From Quadrisphaera sp. RL12-1S (GTDB taxonomy: Bacteria > Actinomycetota > Actinomycetes > Actinomycetales > Quadrisphaeraceae), in the NCBI RefSeq assembly GCF_014270065.1, contig NZ_JACNME010000010.1, forward strand, positions 1 to 64,000: a stretch of DNA of 64,000 bases, read 5' to 3'. Positions 1 to 8,080 of this stretch are shown here, piece by piece. The notes under the pieces are model-generated. The model was not told the DNA's origin, searched no databases, and saw nothing but the letters and a program-made list of their open reading frames with translations. Position 1 is the stretch's first letter, and the number at the start of each line of letters is the position of its first letter. Made by a program: the position numbers and the translations under genes.

Positions 1-1277
1 GGGGTCACCCGCACCGAGTTCACCTCGCGGCAGGCCCTTGCCGAGGGGGTGCGGATCGCCCACCAGGAGCCGGCCGTCGTGCCCCAGCTCACCGTGGTGC
101 AGAACCTCCTGCTCGGGCGGACGTCGACCAGGCGCTGCAGGACGTCCACCGCATGGGCTTCCCGCTCCAGGCGCGGACGGTGGTGGGCCGGCTCAGCCCG
201 GCGCAGCGGCACGCCCTGACGATCGCCCGCGCCTTCGCGTTCGACGCGAAGATCGTGGCGCTCGACGAGCCGACCACGTCGATGCTCGAGCACAACGTGG
301 AGGGGGTGCTCTCCCGGGTCCGGGAGATCGCCCACACCCGCGGCGTGGGCGTCATCTACGTCTCGCACAAGATGCCCGAGGTCATGCGCGTGTCCGACAC
401 CGTCGTGGTCCTGCGCGACGGCCGGACCGCCTACGACGCCCCCATCAGCGAGACCTCCTCGGAGGACATCGTGCGGCGGATGGTCGGTCGCGAGCTCCTC
501 TCCTTCACGCGACAGCACCCGGTCGCCGCGGACGCCCCGGTGCACTTCGAGGCGCACGGGGTCACCCATCCCAGCGGGGTCGGCCCGGAGTCCATCTCCG
601 TGCGCCGCGGCGAGGTCGTCGGGATAGCGGGCCTGGTCGGCTCCGGCCGCACCGAGTTCCTGCGGGCGCTCATCCGTGCGGACGAGGGCACCGGGGGCAG
701 CGTCAGCGTCGCCGGCCGGGAGGTGCGGATCCGCTCCCCGCGCGACAGCCGCGACGCGGGCATCGCCTTCATCCCCGAGGACCGCAAGCACCAGGGCCTG
801 GTGCTGCAGACCCCGGCGTTCGCCAACGTCGCCCTCACGTCCGACCGCCAGCTCAACGGCTTCGGGCCGTTCACCAGCACCCGCAAGCAGGTCGACACGG
901 CCGAGGAGATGGGCCGGCGGATGTCGCTGCGCCCCGCGAACGTGCGCCTCAACGCCCGGCAGTTCTCCGGTGGCAACCAGCAGAAGATCGTCATCGCCAA
1001 GTGGATGTGGCTGGGCGCCAGCACCTTCCTCTTCGACGAGCCCACCAAGGGCGTCGACGTGGGCGGCAAGGTCGAGATCTACCAGCTCATCGACCAGCTG
1101 GCCGCCGAGGGCAACGCCGTCGTGGTGGTGTCCAGCGACCTCCCTGAGGTCATCTCCGTCAGCGACCGCGTGCTGGTCATGCGGTCGGGGCGGTTCGTCT
1201 CCGAGCACGTCGGCGACGACATCAACGAGCACAGCATCGTGACCAACGCCATGGGCGTCTCGGGAGGAACATCGTGA
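1..1277 (+). CDS. Sugar ABC transporter ATP-binding protein, RbsA/XylG type (5' end outside window, apparent frameshift)
   Basis: This is the double-ATPase subunit that would power a ribose-type sugar importer at the inner face of the membrane. The start lies outside the window. Bases 1-120 read in the frame of base 1 and give the Q-loop part of the first nucleotide-binding domain (AHQEPAVVPQLTV, then QNLLLGR). From about base 123 the homologous reading continues in the frame of base 3 (LSPAQRHALTIARA, then LDEPTTSM), so there is a frame change, and about a dozen expected residues are missing between the two parts. The second domain is intact, with the degenerate P-loop GLVGSGRTE typical of RbsA, the signature FSGGNQQK and Walker B FLFDEPTKGVD. 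The stop overlaps the permease start by 4 bases. The gene could be a pseudogene or the read could contain a sequence error. Confidence 0.85.
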   Translation, partial: GHPHRVHLAAGPCRGGADRPPGAGRRAPAHRGAEPPARADVDQALQDVHRMGFPLQARTVVGRLSPAQRHALTIARAFAFDAKIVALDEPTTSMLEHNVEGVLSRVREIAHTRGVGVIYVSHKMPEVMRVSDTVVVLRDGRTAYDAPISETSSEDIVRRMVGRELLSFTRQHPVAADAPVHFEAHGVTHPSGVGPESISVRRGEVVGIAGLVGSGRTEFLRALIRADEGTGGSVSVAGREVRIRSPRDSRDAGIAFIPEDRKHQGLVLQTPAFANVALTSDRQLNGFGPFTSTRKQVDTAEEMGRRMSLRPANVRLNARQFSGGNQQKIVIAKWMWLGASTFLFDEPTKGVDVGGKVEIYQLIDQLAAEGNAVVVVSSDLPEVISVSDRVLVMRSGRFVSEHVGDDINEHSIVTNAMGVSGGTS

Positions 1278-2329
1278 GCACAGCTCAGACCGGGAGCGCC
1301 GCGGCCGCGCCGCGCCGCTCGCTGAACCTGCAGGCCGTCGGCATCTACCTGGCGGCCGTCGTCCTGTTCGTCGTCCTCGGGGTCCTGAACCCGAACTTCC
1401 TCACCCTGCCCAACCTGCGCGACGTCGCGGTCTCGGCCAGCGTCAACGCGATCATCGGGATCGGCCTGACCTTCGTCATCATCACCGCGGGCATCGACCT
1501 GGCGGTGGGGGCGATGGCCAGCTTCGTCGGCATCGTGAGCGCCACGCTCATGGTGAACTCGGGGCTGCCGCCGGCCGGAGGGCTGCTCCTGGGGCTCGCC
1601 GTCGGGGTGCTGTGCGGCGCCGTCAACGGCCTGCTCATCACCAAGCTGTCGCTGCCACCGTTCATCGCCACCCTCGGCACCATGAGCGTCTTCCAGGGCG
1701 GGGCGTACGTCGCCACCAACGGCAAGCCCGTGTACGACGTGCCCCAGCAGTTCGTGCTGATGCTCAACAGCTACGTGGCCGGCGTGCCCGTCGTCGTGGT
1801 GGTCGTCGCCGTCGTCGGCGTGGCCGCCTGGCTGCTGCTGCGCAAGACGGTCTTCGGCCAGAACGTCATCGCCGTCGGCGGCAGCGAGGAGACCGCGTGG
1901 CTGTCCGGCGTCCGGGTCCACCGGGTCAAGATCGCCGTCTACTGCATCTCCGGCGGTCTGTCGGCCCTGGGCGGCCTGGTCATCGTCGCCCGCATCAACG
2001 CCGCGCAGCCGGACGCCGGCGCCCCCTACCAGCTCACCGCCATCGCGGCGGCGGTCATCGGCGGCGCCAACCTCATGGGCGGCGAGGGCCGCATCGCCGG
2101 CACCCTGGTCGGTGCGCTCATCCTGGGCGCCCTCACCAACGGGCTGGTGCTGCTCAACGTGCCGAGCTTCTACGAGCAGATCGTGACCGGCTCGGTCGTG
2201 CTCATCGCCGTCTCCCTCGACCAGGGCAGCCGTGGCTGGCCGCTGCTGGCCAAGCTGCGCAGCCGGTCGACCCCGGGTGGGGGCAGCACGCCCGCAGCGC
2301 CCGCGCAGGCCCCCTCGGTGAACGCGTGA
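1274..2329 (+). CDS. Sugar ABC transporter permease, RbsC type
   Basis: A 351-residue integral membrane permease of the BPD_transp_2 family, which forms the channel for a ribose, xylose or similar sugar. It shows about nine hydrophobic segments and the family hallmark ITAGIDLAVGAMAS near residue 75. The GTG start (1274) sits in a GTGA overlap with the ATPase stop, so the two are translationally coupled. The C-terminal tail is Pro/Ala-rich. No periplasmic binding protein is visible; it should lie upstream of the window. Confidence 0.93.
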   Translation: MSTAQTGSAAAAPRRSLNLQAVGIYLAAVVLFVVLGVLNPNFLTLPNLRDVAVSASVNAIIGIGLTFVIITAGIDLAVGAMASFVGIVSATLMVNSGLPPAGGLLLGLAVGVLCGAVNGLLITKLSLPPFIATLGTMSVFQGGAYVATNGKPVYDVPQQFVLMLNSYVAGVPVVVVVVAVVGVAAWLLLRKTVFGQNVIAVGGSEETAWLSGVRVHRVKIAVYCISGGLSALGGLVIVARINAAQPDAGAPYQLTAIAAAVIGGANLMGGEGRIAGTLVGALILGALTNGLVLLNVPSFYEQIVTGSVVLIAVSLDQGSRGWPLLAKLRSRSTPGGGSTPAAPAQAPSVNA

Positions 2330-3291
2330 GCAGAGCGCTCGCCTCCCTCGCCGGTGCCCAGGTCCTGGTCACCGGCGGGTCGGGTCTCATCGGGCGGCCC
2401 ACCGTCGCGGCGCTGCTCGCGGCCGGCGCGGTGGTCACCACCCTGGACCGGGCCCCCGGCGCGACCGGGACGGCGCCCGGCGACGCCGACGGAGGGCAGC
2501 GGGTCCGCGTCGTCCTCGGGGACGTCACCGACACCGACGTCCTCGCCGGCGCGCTCGACGGCCAGGACGCCGTGGTGCACCTGGCCGGCTACGCGGGCCT
2601 GGGCATGGCCGACGCCGCCGAGACCTACCGCGTCAACGCCGCCGGCACCTTCGCGGTCTTCGCCGCGGCCGCCGCCAGCGGTGTGGGCAAGGTCGTCTAC
2701 GCCTCCAGCATCAACGCCAACGGCTACCCGCTGGGCGTGCGCCGCACCATGCCGCCGTCGCTGCCCTACTCCGAGGACGCCACCCCGGCGGTCTCCGACG
2801 AGTACTCGCTGTCCAAGCTGGCCGGGGAGCAGGCAGCCGTCATGGCCCACGACACCTGGGGGCTGTCCCTGACGGGCCTGCGCTTCCCGCTCGTGCGCGA
2901 CACCACCCTCGACGGCGGGCGCACGTTCGGCGCCCACGTGCGCGCGGCGCTCACCGGTGACCCGCGCCGCCAGGCGGCCGAGGGGTGGAGCTACCTCGAC
3001 GTCGCGGACGCCGCACGGGCCGTGCTCGCGGCGCTCCTGCACGACACGCCCCCGGCTCCCGGGATCCTCGTCGCGGCGCCGCTGACGTACCTGACCACGC
3101 CCACCGCCCGGGCCGCGGCGCTGCACGCGCCGGGCGTCGAGCTCGGAGACCTGCCGGGCCGTGCCGTCGGCCTCGACCTGACCCGCGCCCGCGACGTCCT
3201 GGGCTTCGAGGCGCGCGTCCTGCTCGACGATGTCGCCCCCGAGCAGCTGGTGGACCTCGAGCTGCTGGCCGGGAGCGGGACCGGCGGATGA
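2326..3291 (+). CDS. NAD-dependent epimerase/dehydratase (extended SDR)
   Basis: A 321-residue extended short-chain dehydrogenase/reductase. The Rossmann motif TGGSGLIG is near residue 14, and the catalytic pair appears as YSLSK near residue 160. The GTG start overlaps the permease stop by 4 bases. In this setting, beside a sugar importer and a lactonase-like amidohydrolase, an aldose or uronate dehydrogenase making an aldonolactone is a reasonable inference. The family also contains sugar-nucleotide epimerases, and the substrate cannot be read from sequence. Confidence 0.9.
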   Translation: MSRALASLAGAQVLVTGGSGLIGRPTVAALLAAGAVVTTLDRAPGATGTAPGDADGGQRVRVVLGDVTDTDVLAGALDGQDAVVHLAGYAGLGMADAAETYRVNAAGTFAVFAAAAASGVGKVVYASSINANGYPLGVRRTMPPSLPYSEDATPAVSDEYSLSKLAGEQAAVMAHDTWGLSLTGLRFPLVRDTTLDGGRTFGAHVRAALTGDPRRQAAEGWSYLDVADAARAVLAALLHDTPPAPGILVAAPLTYLTTPTARAAALHAPGVELGDLPGRAVGLDLTRARDVLGFEARVLLDDVAPEQLVDLELLAGSGTGG

Positions 3292-4724
3292 GCGCCGCCC
3301 TCTCCCTGCTCGGCCTGGGCCCCATGGGGGCCCCCATCGCCGAGAACCTGCTCGCCGCCCGCGGCGACCTGGTGGTGTGGAACCGCACGCGGTCGCGCGC
3401 GGAGGCGCTGGCCGAGCGGGGCGCGGCGGTGGCCGACACGCCCCGGCAGGCCGCCGCGGACGTCACGCTCACGGTGCTCCCCGACCTCCCGCAGGTCGAG
3501 GCGCTGCTCGACGGTGACGACGGCCTGCTCGCCGGCTGGGCCGACGCCGGCACCACGGACCCCGTCCTGGTGGTCCACGGGACCGTCTCCCCCGTGGCCG
3601 TGGCCGCCTTCGCCGCGCGGATGCTCGTCGACCACGGCGTGCACGTGCTCGACGCCCCCCTCAGCGGGGGGACGGCGGGTGCGCGGGACGCGACCCTCAG
3701 CGTCATGGTCGGAGGCGACGCGGCGGACTTCTCCCGGGCCGCCCCCGTGTTCGCCGCGATCGGGACCACGGTGCGGCACCTCGGGCCCAGCGGCTCGGGC
3801 GCCATGGCCAAGGCGTGCAACCAGGTGGTGGTGGCCGGCACCGTCACCCTGGTCTCCGAGGCGATGCTCCTCGCCCGCAGCGGCGGGCTGGACCCCGCCG
3901 TGCTGCTGGAGCTGCTCCTGGGCGGCCTCGCCCGCAGCGCCGTGCTGGAGCAGAAGGGGCGCAACTGGGTCGACGAGGACTTCACCCCCGGAGGCAGCGC
4001 CCGCAACCAGCTGAAGGACCTCCGCTTCATCGCCGACGCGGCCCGGGCGGGCGGGCTCGACCTGCCGGCCACGGCCGTGGTGACCTCGCTCTTCGAGGAG
4101 GTGGTGGACCGCGGCGACGGCGACCTCGACCACACCGGCGTCTACCGCGCTCTCGCTGCGAGAGCGGGGCGTGAGGAGGCCGCTACGCGCACCTCCCCGG
4201 CGGCGGTGGTGGTCATGGGGGTGGCCGGGTCCGGCAAGTCGACTACCGGCCTGCTGCTCGCCGAGGCCATCGGCGGGCGGTTCGTGGACGGCGACGACCT
4301 CCACCCGCCCGCCAGCACGGCCAAGATGGCGGCGGGGACCCCGCTGGACGACGACGACCGCCAGCCGTGGCTGCGCGCCGTCGCCGAGGTCCTCGCCGGC
4401 GCCTCGGACCGGACCCCCGTGGTCGTCGCCTGCTCGGCGCTGCGCCGCAGCTACCGGGACCTCCTGCGCGAGCGCGCCGGCCTGCCCGTCGTGTTCGTCC
4501 ACCTCCACGGGAGCCCCGAGCTCCTCGCCGAGCGCATCGGAGCGCGCACGGGGCACTTCATGGCCGCGGGCATGCTCGCCTCCCAGCTGACGGCGCTCGA
4601 GCCCCTGGCCCCTGACGAACCCGGGGTCGTCGTCGACGTCGGCGGGGCTCCCGAGGACGTCGTCTCCGCGGCGCTGGCCCACCTGCGCGGCGCCCACCGC
4701 ACGAGAGGACAGGGACGTGCTTGA
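3288..4724 (+). CDS. Beta-hydroxyacid dehydrogenase fused to gluconokinase
   Basis: One continuous 478-residue frame carries two enzymes. Residues 1 to about 290 are a 3-hydroxyisobutyrate/6-phosphogluconate dehydrogenase-like protein: LGLGPMGAPIAENLL (NAD(P) site), DAPLSGGTAGARD (substrate loop) and GSGAMAKACNQ (catalytic Lys). After a short linker (ARAGREEAATRTS), residues from about 305 are a GntK-type gluconokinase with P-loop GVAGSGKST and the family signature DGDDLHPPASTAKMAAG followed by DDDDRQPWL. No stop codon or good internal start with a ribosome site separates them; a GAGGAGG stretch at 4173 lies too far from the next GTG (4206). The ATG overlaps the preceding stop by 4 bases. The two halves suggest oxidation and phosphorylation of related sugar acids in one pathway. 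Confidence 0.9.
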   Translation: MSAALSLLGLGPMGAPIAENLLAARGDLVVWNRTRSRAEALAERGAAVADTPRQAAADVTLTVLPDLPQVEALLDGDDGLLAGWADAGTTDPVLVVHGTVSPVAVAAFAARMLVDHGVHVLDAPLSGGTAGARDATLSVMVGGDAADFSRAAPVFAAIGTTVRHLGPSGSGAMAKACNQVVVAGTVTLVSEAMLLARSGGLDPAVLLELLLGGLARSAVLEQKGRNWVDEDFTPGGSARNQLKDLRFIADAARAGGLDLPATAVVTSLFEEVVDRGDGDLDHTGVYRALAARAGREEAATRTSPAAVVVMGVAGSGKSTTGLLLAEAIGGRFVDGDDLHPPASTAKMAAGTPLDDDDRQPWLRAVAEVLAGASDRTPVVVACSALRRSYRDLLRERAGLPVVFVHLHGSPELLAERIGARTGHFMAAGMLASQLTALEPLAPDEPGVVVDVGGAPEDVVSAALAHLRGAHRTRGQGRA

Positions 4725-5634
4725 CGGAGGACCGCTGGAGGTCGTCGACCCCCACCACCACCTGACAGACCTCAGCCGGTCCTACCCCTGGCTGGAGGGC
4801 CCCGTCGAACCGTTCCGGTACCACGGCGACGACCGCCCCCTGCGCCGGTCGTACTCCCTCGACGACTACCTCGAGGACGCGCGCGACGTCGTCCTGCTCG
4901 GCTGCGTGCACGTGGAGAACGGCGCCGCCGACGCCCTCGCGGAGACCGCCTGGGTGGACGCGGTCTCGCGCGAGCGCGGTCTGCCCACCGGGCACGTCGC
5001 CCACGTGTCCCTGTTGGACGCCGACGCGGCCCGCCAGCTGGAGGAGCACGCCGCCTACCCGGTGACCCGCGGCGTGCGGGACATCCTCAACTGGCACCCC
5101 GACCCCGTCTACACGCACCGCGACCGCGGCGACATCATCACCGACCCCACCTGGCGGGCCGGTCTCGCACGGCTGGCTCCGCTGGGACTGTCGTTCGACC
5201 TGCAGGTCTTCCCCTCCCAGCTGCACGAGGCGGCGCAGCTCGCCGCGGACTTCCCCGAGACCGCCGTGGTGCTCGACCACGCCGGCATGCCCATCGGACG
5301 TGACCCGGAGTCCTTCGACCAGTGGCGACGGGGGCTGCGCGCCGTCGCCGCGCAGGACAACGCGGTGGTGAAGCTGTCCGCGCTCGGCACCAACGACCAC
5401 GCGTGGACCCGCGCGTCCATCGAGCCCTTCGTCCACGAGACCCTCGAGGCGTTCGGCCCGGGGCGCACGATGATCGCCAGCAACTTCCCGGTCGACAGCC
5501 TGTACAGCACCTTCACCGAGCTGTACGCGGCGTTCTCGGCGCTGACCGCCCGGCTGTCAGCCGCGGAGCGACGCGCCGTCTTCGTGGAGACGGCGGCCCG
5601 CACCTACCGGCTGCCGCTGACCGGTCTCCGCTGA
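4717..5634 (+). CDS. Amidohydrolase, L-fuconolactonase-like (COG3618)
   Basis: A 305-residue metal-dependent hydrolase of the amidohydrolase-2 family. It has the N-terminal metal ligands in VDPHHHLTDL, the central VLDHAGMP and the C-terminal ASNFPVDSLYSTF, all usual in lactonases acting on sugar lactones (fuconolactone, galactarolactone and similar). The GTG start overlaps the fusion gene by 8 bases, making it the last gene of the operon. Together with the dehydrogenase-like SDR it fits a non-phosphorylative sugar route (sugar, lactone, acid, then phosphorylation). The specific sugar is unknown. Confidence 0.88.
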   Translation: MLDGGPLEVVDPHHHLTDLSRSYPWLEGPVEPFRYHGDDRPLRRSYSLDDYLEDARDVVLLGCVHVENGAADALAETAWVDAVSRERGLPTGHVAHVSLLDADAARQLEEHAAYPVTRGVRDILNWHPDPVYTHRDRGDIITDPTWRAGLARLAPLGLSFDLQVFPSQLHEAAQLAADFPETAVVLDHAGMPIGRDPESFDQWRRGLRAVAAQDNAVVKLSALGTNDHAWTRASIEPFVHETLEAFGPGRTMIASNFPVDSLYSTFTELYAAFSALTARLSAAERRAVFVETAARTYRLPLTGLR

Positions 5635-5660
5635 CCGGTCTCCGCAGCCTCCGGACGAGA

Positions 5661-5737
5661 GGTGGCCCCGGTGGAGATCTGCTGCCTCGCGCTGTTCGCG
5701 CCGACCGACCTCCGCCCGCGAGGTGGACACCGCGGGC
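5661..5737 (+). promoter_or_regulatory. Leader copy 1: decayed leader-peptide/hairpin element
   Basis: Bases 5670-5725 are a diverged duplicate of the leader at 6241-6300. They share GGTGGAGATCT, then GCCTCGCGCTGTTCGCGC, then GACC..CCTCC.CCCGCGAG. The peptide reads V-E-I-C-C-L-A-L-F-A here, but a 3-base deletion removes the stop seen in copy 2. A 7-base stem GCCCGCG/CGCGGGC follows (5714-5720 with 5731-5737), matching the inner hairpin of copy 2. It lies upstream of the small membrane gene at 5778. Confidence 0.6.
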
Positions 5738-5747
5738 GACCTTGCCG

Positions 5748-5766
5748 GGCGCCCGCTCCGGGCGCC
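5748..5766 (+). terminator. Strong GC hairpin before small membrane gene (possible attenuator)
   Basis: A perfect 8-base stem GGCGCCCG/CGGGCGCC with a 3-base loop lies 11 bases before the GTG at 5778. It could end leader transcription or mask the start of the membrane gene. There is no T tract, so terminator function is uncertain. Confidence 0.5.
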
Positions 5767-5777
5767 ATCATGATCGT

Positions 5778-6113
5778 GTGGTGGCGCGCGCGGACTCGAG
5801 GCCGTCCTTCGGTGCAGCGGCCGGGCTGCTCCTCGCTGGCGCCGGCTCGGCCGTGCTGGCGCTCGGCCGGCTGACCGTCACCGCGGACGGGGCTGCCGAG
5901 GCGGTGGGCACCACGGCCTGGCTGCTCGGTTGGACGCTGCTGACCTGGGCGGCTGTCGCCACAGCGGTGGCGGCGGCGACCTCGGCGCGCCACCTCCTGG
6001 CACGACGCGGGCCCTCGGCGCTCACGTGGGTGCTGCTCGTCGCGGCGACGGCGCTCGTCGTCGCCACCGCCGTGGCCAGCCCCCTCGTGGGGACAGGGGC
6101 TGGCAGCGCCTGA
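5778..6113 (+). CDS. Small membrane protein, three predicted TM segments
   Basis: A 111-residue hydrophobic protein that I do not recognise. It has three likely membrane spans: about residues 11-31 (AAGLLLAGAGSAVLALG), 43-68 (TTAWLLGWTLLTWAAVATAV) and 85-104 (ALTWVLLVAATALVVAT). The GTG at 5778 and the GTG at 5781 are both possible starts, and no clear ribosome site is visible because a hairpin occupies that place. It sits between two copies of the same leader element and upstream of an ABC-F gene, which suggests shared control. Its function is unknown. Confidence 0.6.
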   Translation: MVARADSRPSFGAAAGLLLAGAGSAVLALGRLTVTADGAAEAVGTTAWLLGWTLLTWAAVATAVAAATSARHLLARRGPSALTWVLLVAATALVVATAVASPLVGTGAGSA

Positions 6114-6241
6114 CAGCCGGGGCGGCTGCGGGGACGGCGGCGCTGCGAGGCGTGGAGACCGCGCCTGCAGAAAACGAGTGGCGTCCCCCGCTCGGGGCGG
6201 GGCAGCATGGACGCGTCCTGTCGTCGACGGAAGGGGCACCG

Positions 6242-6277
6242 GTGGAGATCTCCGGCCTCGCGCTGTTCGCGCGCTGA
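6242..6277 (+). CDS. Putative 11-residue leader peptide MEISGLALFAR
   Basis: GTG-GAG-ATC-TCC-GGC-CTC-GCG-CTG-TTC-GCG-CGC-TGA gives an 11-residue peptide. It is preceded by a purine-rich AAGGGG at 6232-6237, a suitable ribosome site. Its last codons overlap the left arm of a hairpin before the ABC-F gene at 6359. The same peptide core recurs at 5671. Ribosome-mediated attenuation by short leader peptides is established for several antibiotic-resistance ABC-F genes; applying it here is inference. Confidence 0.55.
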   Translation: MEISGLALFAR

Positions 6278-6330
6278 CCGGCCTCCACCCGCGAGCAGAT
6301 CCGCGCGGGAGGAGCACCGCTGGTCAGCGC
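6271..6330 (+). promoter_or_regulatory. Nested hairpins between leader peptide and ABC-F gene
   Basis: A perfect 9-base inverted repeat GCGCTGACC (6271-6279) / GGTCAGCGC (6322-6330) encloses an inner stem CCCGCG (6288-6293) / CGCGGG (6304-6309). The left outer arm contains the leader stop codon, so a ribosome paused on the peptide would stop the outer stem from forming. This is the geometry of an attenuator. The ABC-F start at 6359 has its own GGAG at 6348-6351. Confidence 0.55.
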
Positions 6331-6358
6331 ACCGCCGCCGACCGTCCGGAGCCCCCGC

Positions 6359-8053
6359 ATGTCCCAGCCCTTCCACGCCCCTGCCCCCTCCCACGCCGCT
6401 GCGCCGACCGCGCCGCCCGTCGTCGTCCTGGCCGGCCTGTCCTTCGAGCACCCCGACGGCACCGTGGTGCTCGACGGGCTGACCGGCACCTTCACCGAGG
6501 GCCGCACGGGCCTCGTCGGCCGCAACGGGTCGGGCAAGACCACGCTGCTGCGCCTCGTGGCCGGTCAGCTGCGCCCCACGGGCGGCGCCGTCAGCGCCAC
6601 CGGCCAGGTGTCGCTGCTCCCCCAGCGGCTCACCCTCGGCACGGACGTCCGGGTGGCCGCGCTCCTCGGGGTGTCGGCCGCGCTCGACGCGCTGCGCGAG
6701 CTCGAGCGGGGTGACGCCACCCCCGAGCGCGCCGCCTCGCTCCTGGACGCCATCGGCGAGGAGTGGGACGTCGAGACCCGCGCCACCGCCGTGCTGGACG
6801 CCCTCGGCCTGCCGGCGGGCGCCCTCGACCGGCGGGTCGGGCAGCTGTCCGGCGGGGAGGCGGTGCTGGTGGCGCTGGCCGGGCTGCGGCTGCGCGCCGA
6901 CGCCGACCCGCGCTCAGTCACGCTGCTCGACGAGCCGACCAACAGCCTCGACCGCGAGGCCCGCGAGCGCCTCGGCGCCGTGGTGGACGGGTGGCGCGGT
7001 GCGCTGGTGGTGGTGAGCCACGACGTCGCGCTGCTGGAGCGGATGCAGGTGACGGCCGAGCTGCACGACAGCCGGCTCCGCTCGGTGGCCGGCCCGTACA
7101 GCGCCTACCGGGAGCTGCTCGACGCCGAGCAGACCGCCGCGCTGAGGGCCGAGGCCGCGGCGGAGCAGGTGCTGCGCCGCGAGCGCCGCCAGCGGGCGGA
7201 GGCGGAGGTGAAGCTGGCGCGGCGGGAGCGGTACGCCGCGTCGATGAAGGAGAAGAACCGGTACCCGCCGATCGTGGCGAACGCCCTCAAGGGGAAGGCG
7301 GAGGCGTCGGCGGGGCGGCTGCGGCAGGAGCTGGACGACGACGTCGCCGCCGCCCGCGACGCCCTCGCCGAGGCCAGCGACCGGGTCCGGGACGACGACG
7401 CCGTCCGCATCGACCTCCCAGACCCGGGCCTGCCGTCCGGTCGCCGGCTCGCCGTGCTGCGCAGCGCCCAAGAGCTCTCCGAGGACGACGACGAGGGGCC
7501 CGGTCTGCACTCGGTGGTGCTGGCGGGCCCGGAGCGGGTGGCGCTGACCGGACCGAACGGGGCGGGCAAGACGACCCTGCTGGAGTCCCTGGTGCGCGGC
7601 GGTGGCACCACGGCGGAGCTGCTCACCGACCGGGTCGGCTACCTGCCGCAGCGGCGCGACGGGCTGGACGAGGACGCGAGCGCCCTCGAGCAGGTGCGGG
7701 CCGCGGCACCCAGCCGGCAGGAGCAGGAGGTGCGCCACGCGCTGGCGCGCTTCCTGCTGCGCGGGGACGCGGTGCACCGGCGGGTGGGCGACCTGTCCGG
7801 CGGGGAGCGGTTCCGGGTGGCCCTGGCCCGGCTGCTGCTGGCCGAGCCGGCCCACCAGCTGCTGGTGCTGGACGAGCCCACCAACGACCTCGACCTCGCC
7901 ACGGTGGACCAGCTGGTCGGTGCGCTGCGCTCCTACCGGGGCGCGCTGCTCGTGGTGAGCCACGACGACGCGGTGCTCGACCGGCTCGACCTCACCCGCC
8001 GGCTGCGCCTGGACCGGGCGGGTCGCCTGCGCGACGACACCGCTCCCCCGTGA
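6359..8053 (+). CDS. ABC-F family ATPase (ribosome-protection type)
   Basis: A 564-residue soluble protein with two ATP-binding cassettes and no membrane segment. The first has Walker A GRNGSGKTT near residue 54, LSGGE and LLDEPTN; the second has GPNGAGKTT near residue 400, LSGGERFRVALARLLL and VLDEPTNDLDLATVDQL. A charged linker rich in Arg/Glu/Ala lies between them, as in ABC-F proteins that work at the ribosomal E site and can displace antibiotics. The start ATG has GGAG 7 bases upstream. The upstream leader peptide and hairpins favour a drug-inducible resistance role over a housekeeping EttA-like role, but the drug is unknown. Confidence 0.9.
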   Translation: MSQPFHAPAPSHAAAPTAPPVVVLAGLSFEHPDGTVVLDGLTGTFTEGRTGLVGRNGSGKTTLLRLVAGQLRPTGGAVSATGQVSLLPQRLTLGTDVRVAALLGVSAALDALRELERGDATPERAASLLDAIGEEWDVETRATAVLDALGLPAGALDRRVGQLSGGEAVLVALAGLRLRADADPRSVTLLDEPTNSLDREARERLGAVVDGWRGALVVVSHDVALLERMQVTAELHDSRLRSVAGPYSAYRELLDAEQTAALRAEAAAEQVLRRERRQRAEAEVKLARRERYAASMKEKNRYPPIVANALKGKAEASAGRLRQELDDDVAAARDALAEASDRVRDDDAVRIDLPDPGLPSGRRLAVLRSAQELSEDDDEGPGLHSVVLAGPERVALTGPNGAGKTTLLESLVRGGGTTAELLTDRVGYLPQRRDGLDEDASALEQVRAAAPSRQEQEVRHALARFLLRGDAVHRRVGDLSGGERFRVALARLLLAEPAHQLLVLDEPTNDLDLATVDQLVGALRSYRGALLVVSHDDAVLDRLDLTRRLRLDRAGRLRDDTAPP

Positions 8054-8080
8054 CGACCGCCGGCGTGAGCGCCACCTCGC

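Noticed and set aside
4171-4215. A separate gluconokinase start with GAGGAGG at 4173
   Set aside because: The nearest in-frame GTG is 26 bases beyond the purine stretch, too far for normal initiation, and the upstream frame stays open, so a fusion is the simpler reading.
5662-5874. A 70-codon frame starting MAPVEICCLALFA as a real protein
   Set aside because: Only the first part matches the leader; the rest crosses hairpins and overlaps the membrane gene in another frame with Arg/Pro-rich composition. It is better seen as a leader copy that lost its stop.
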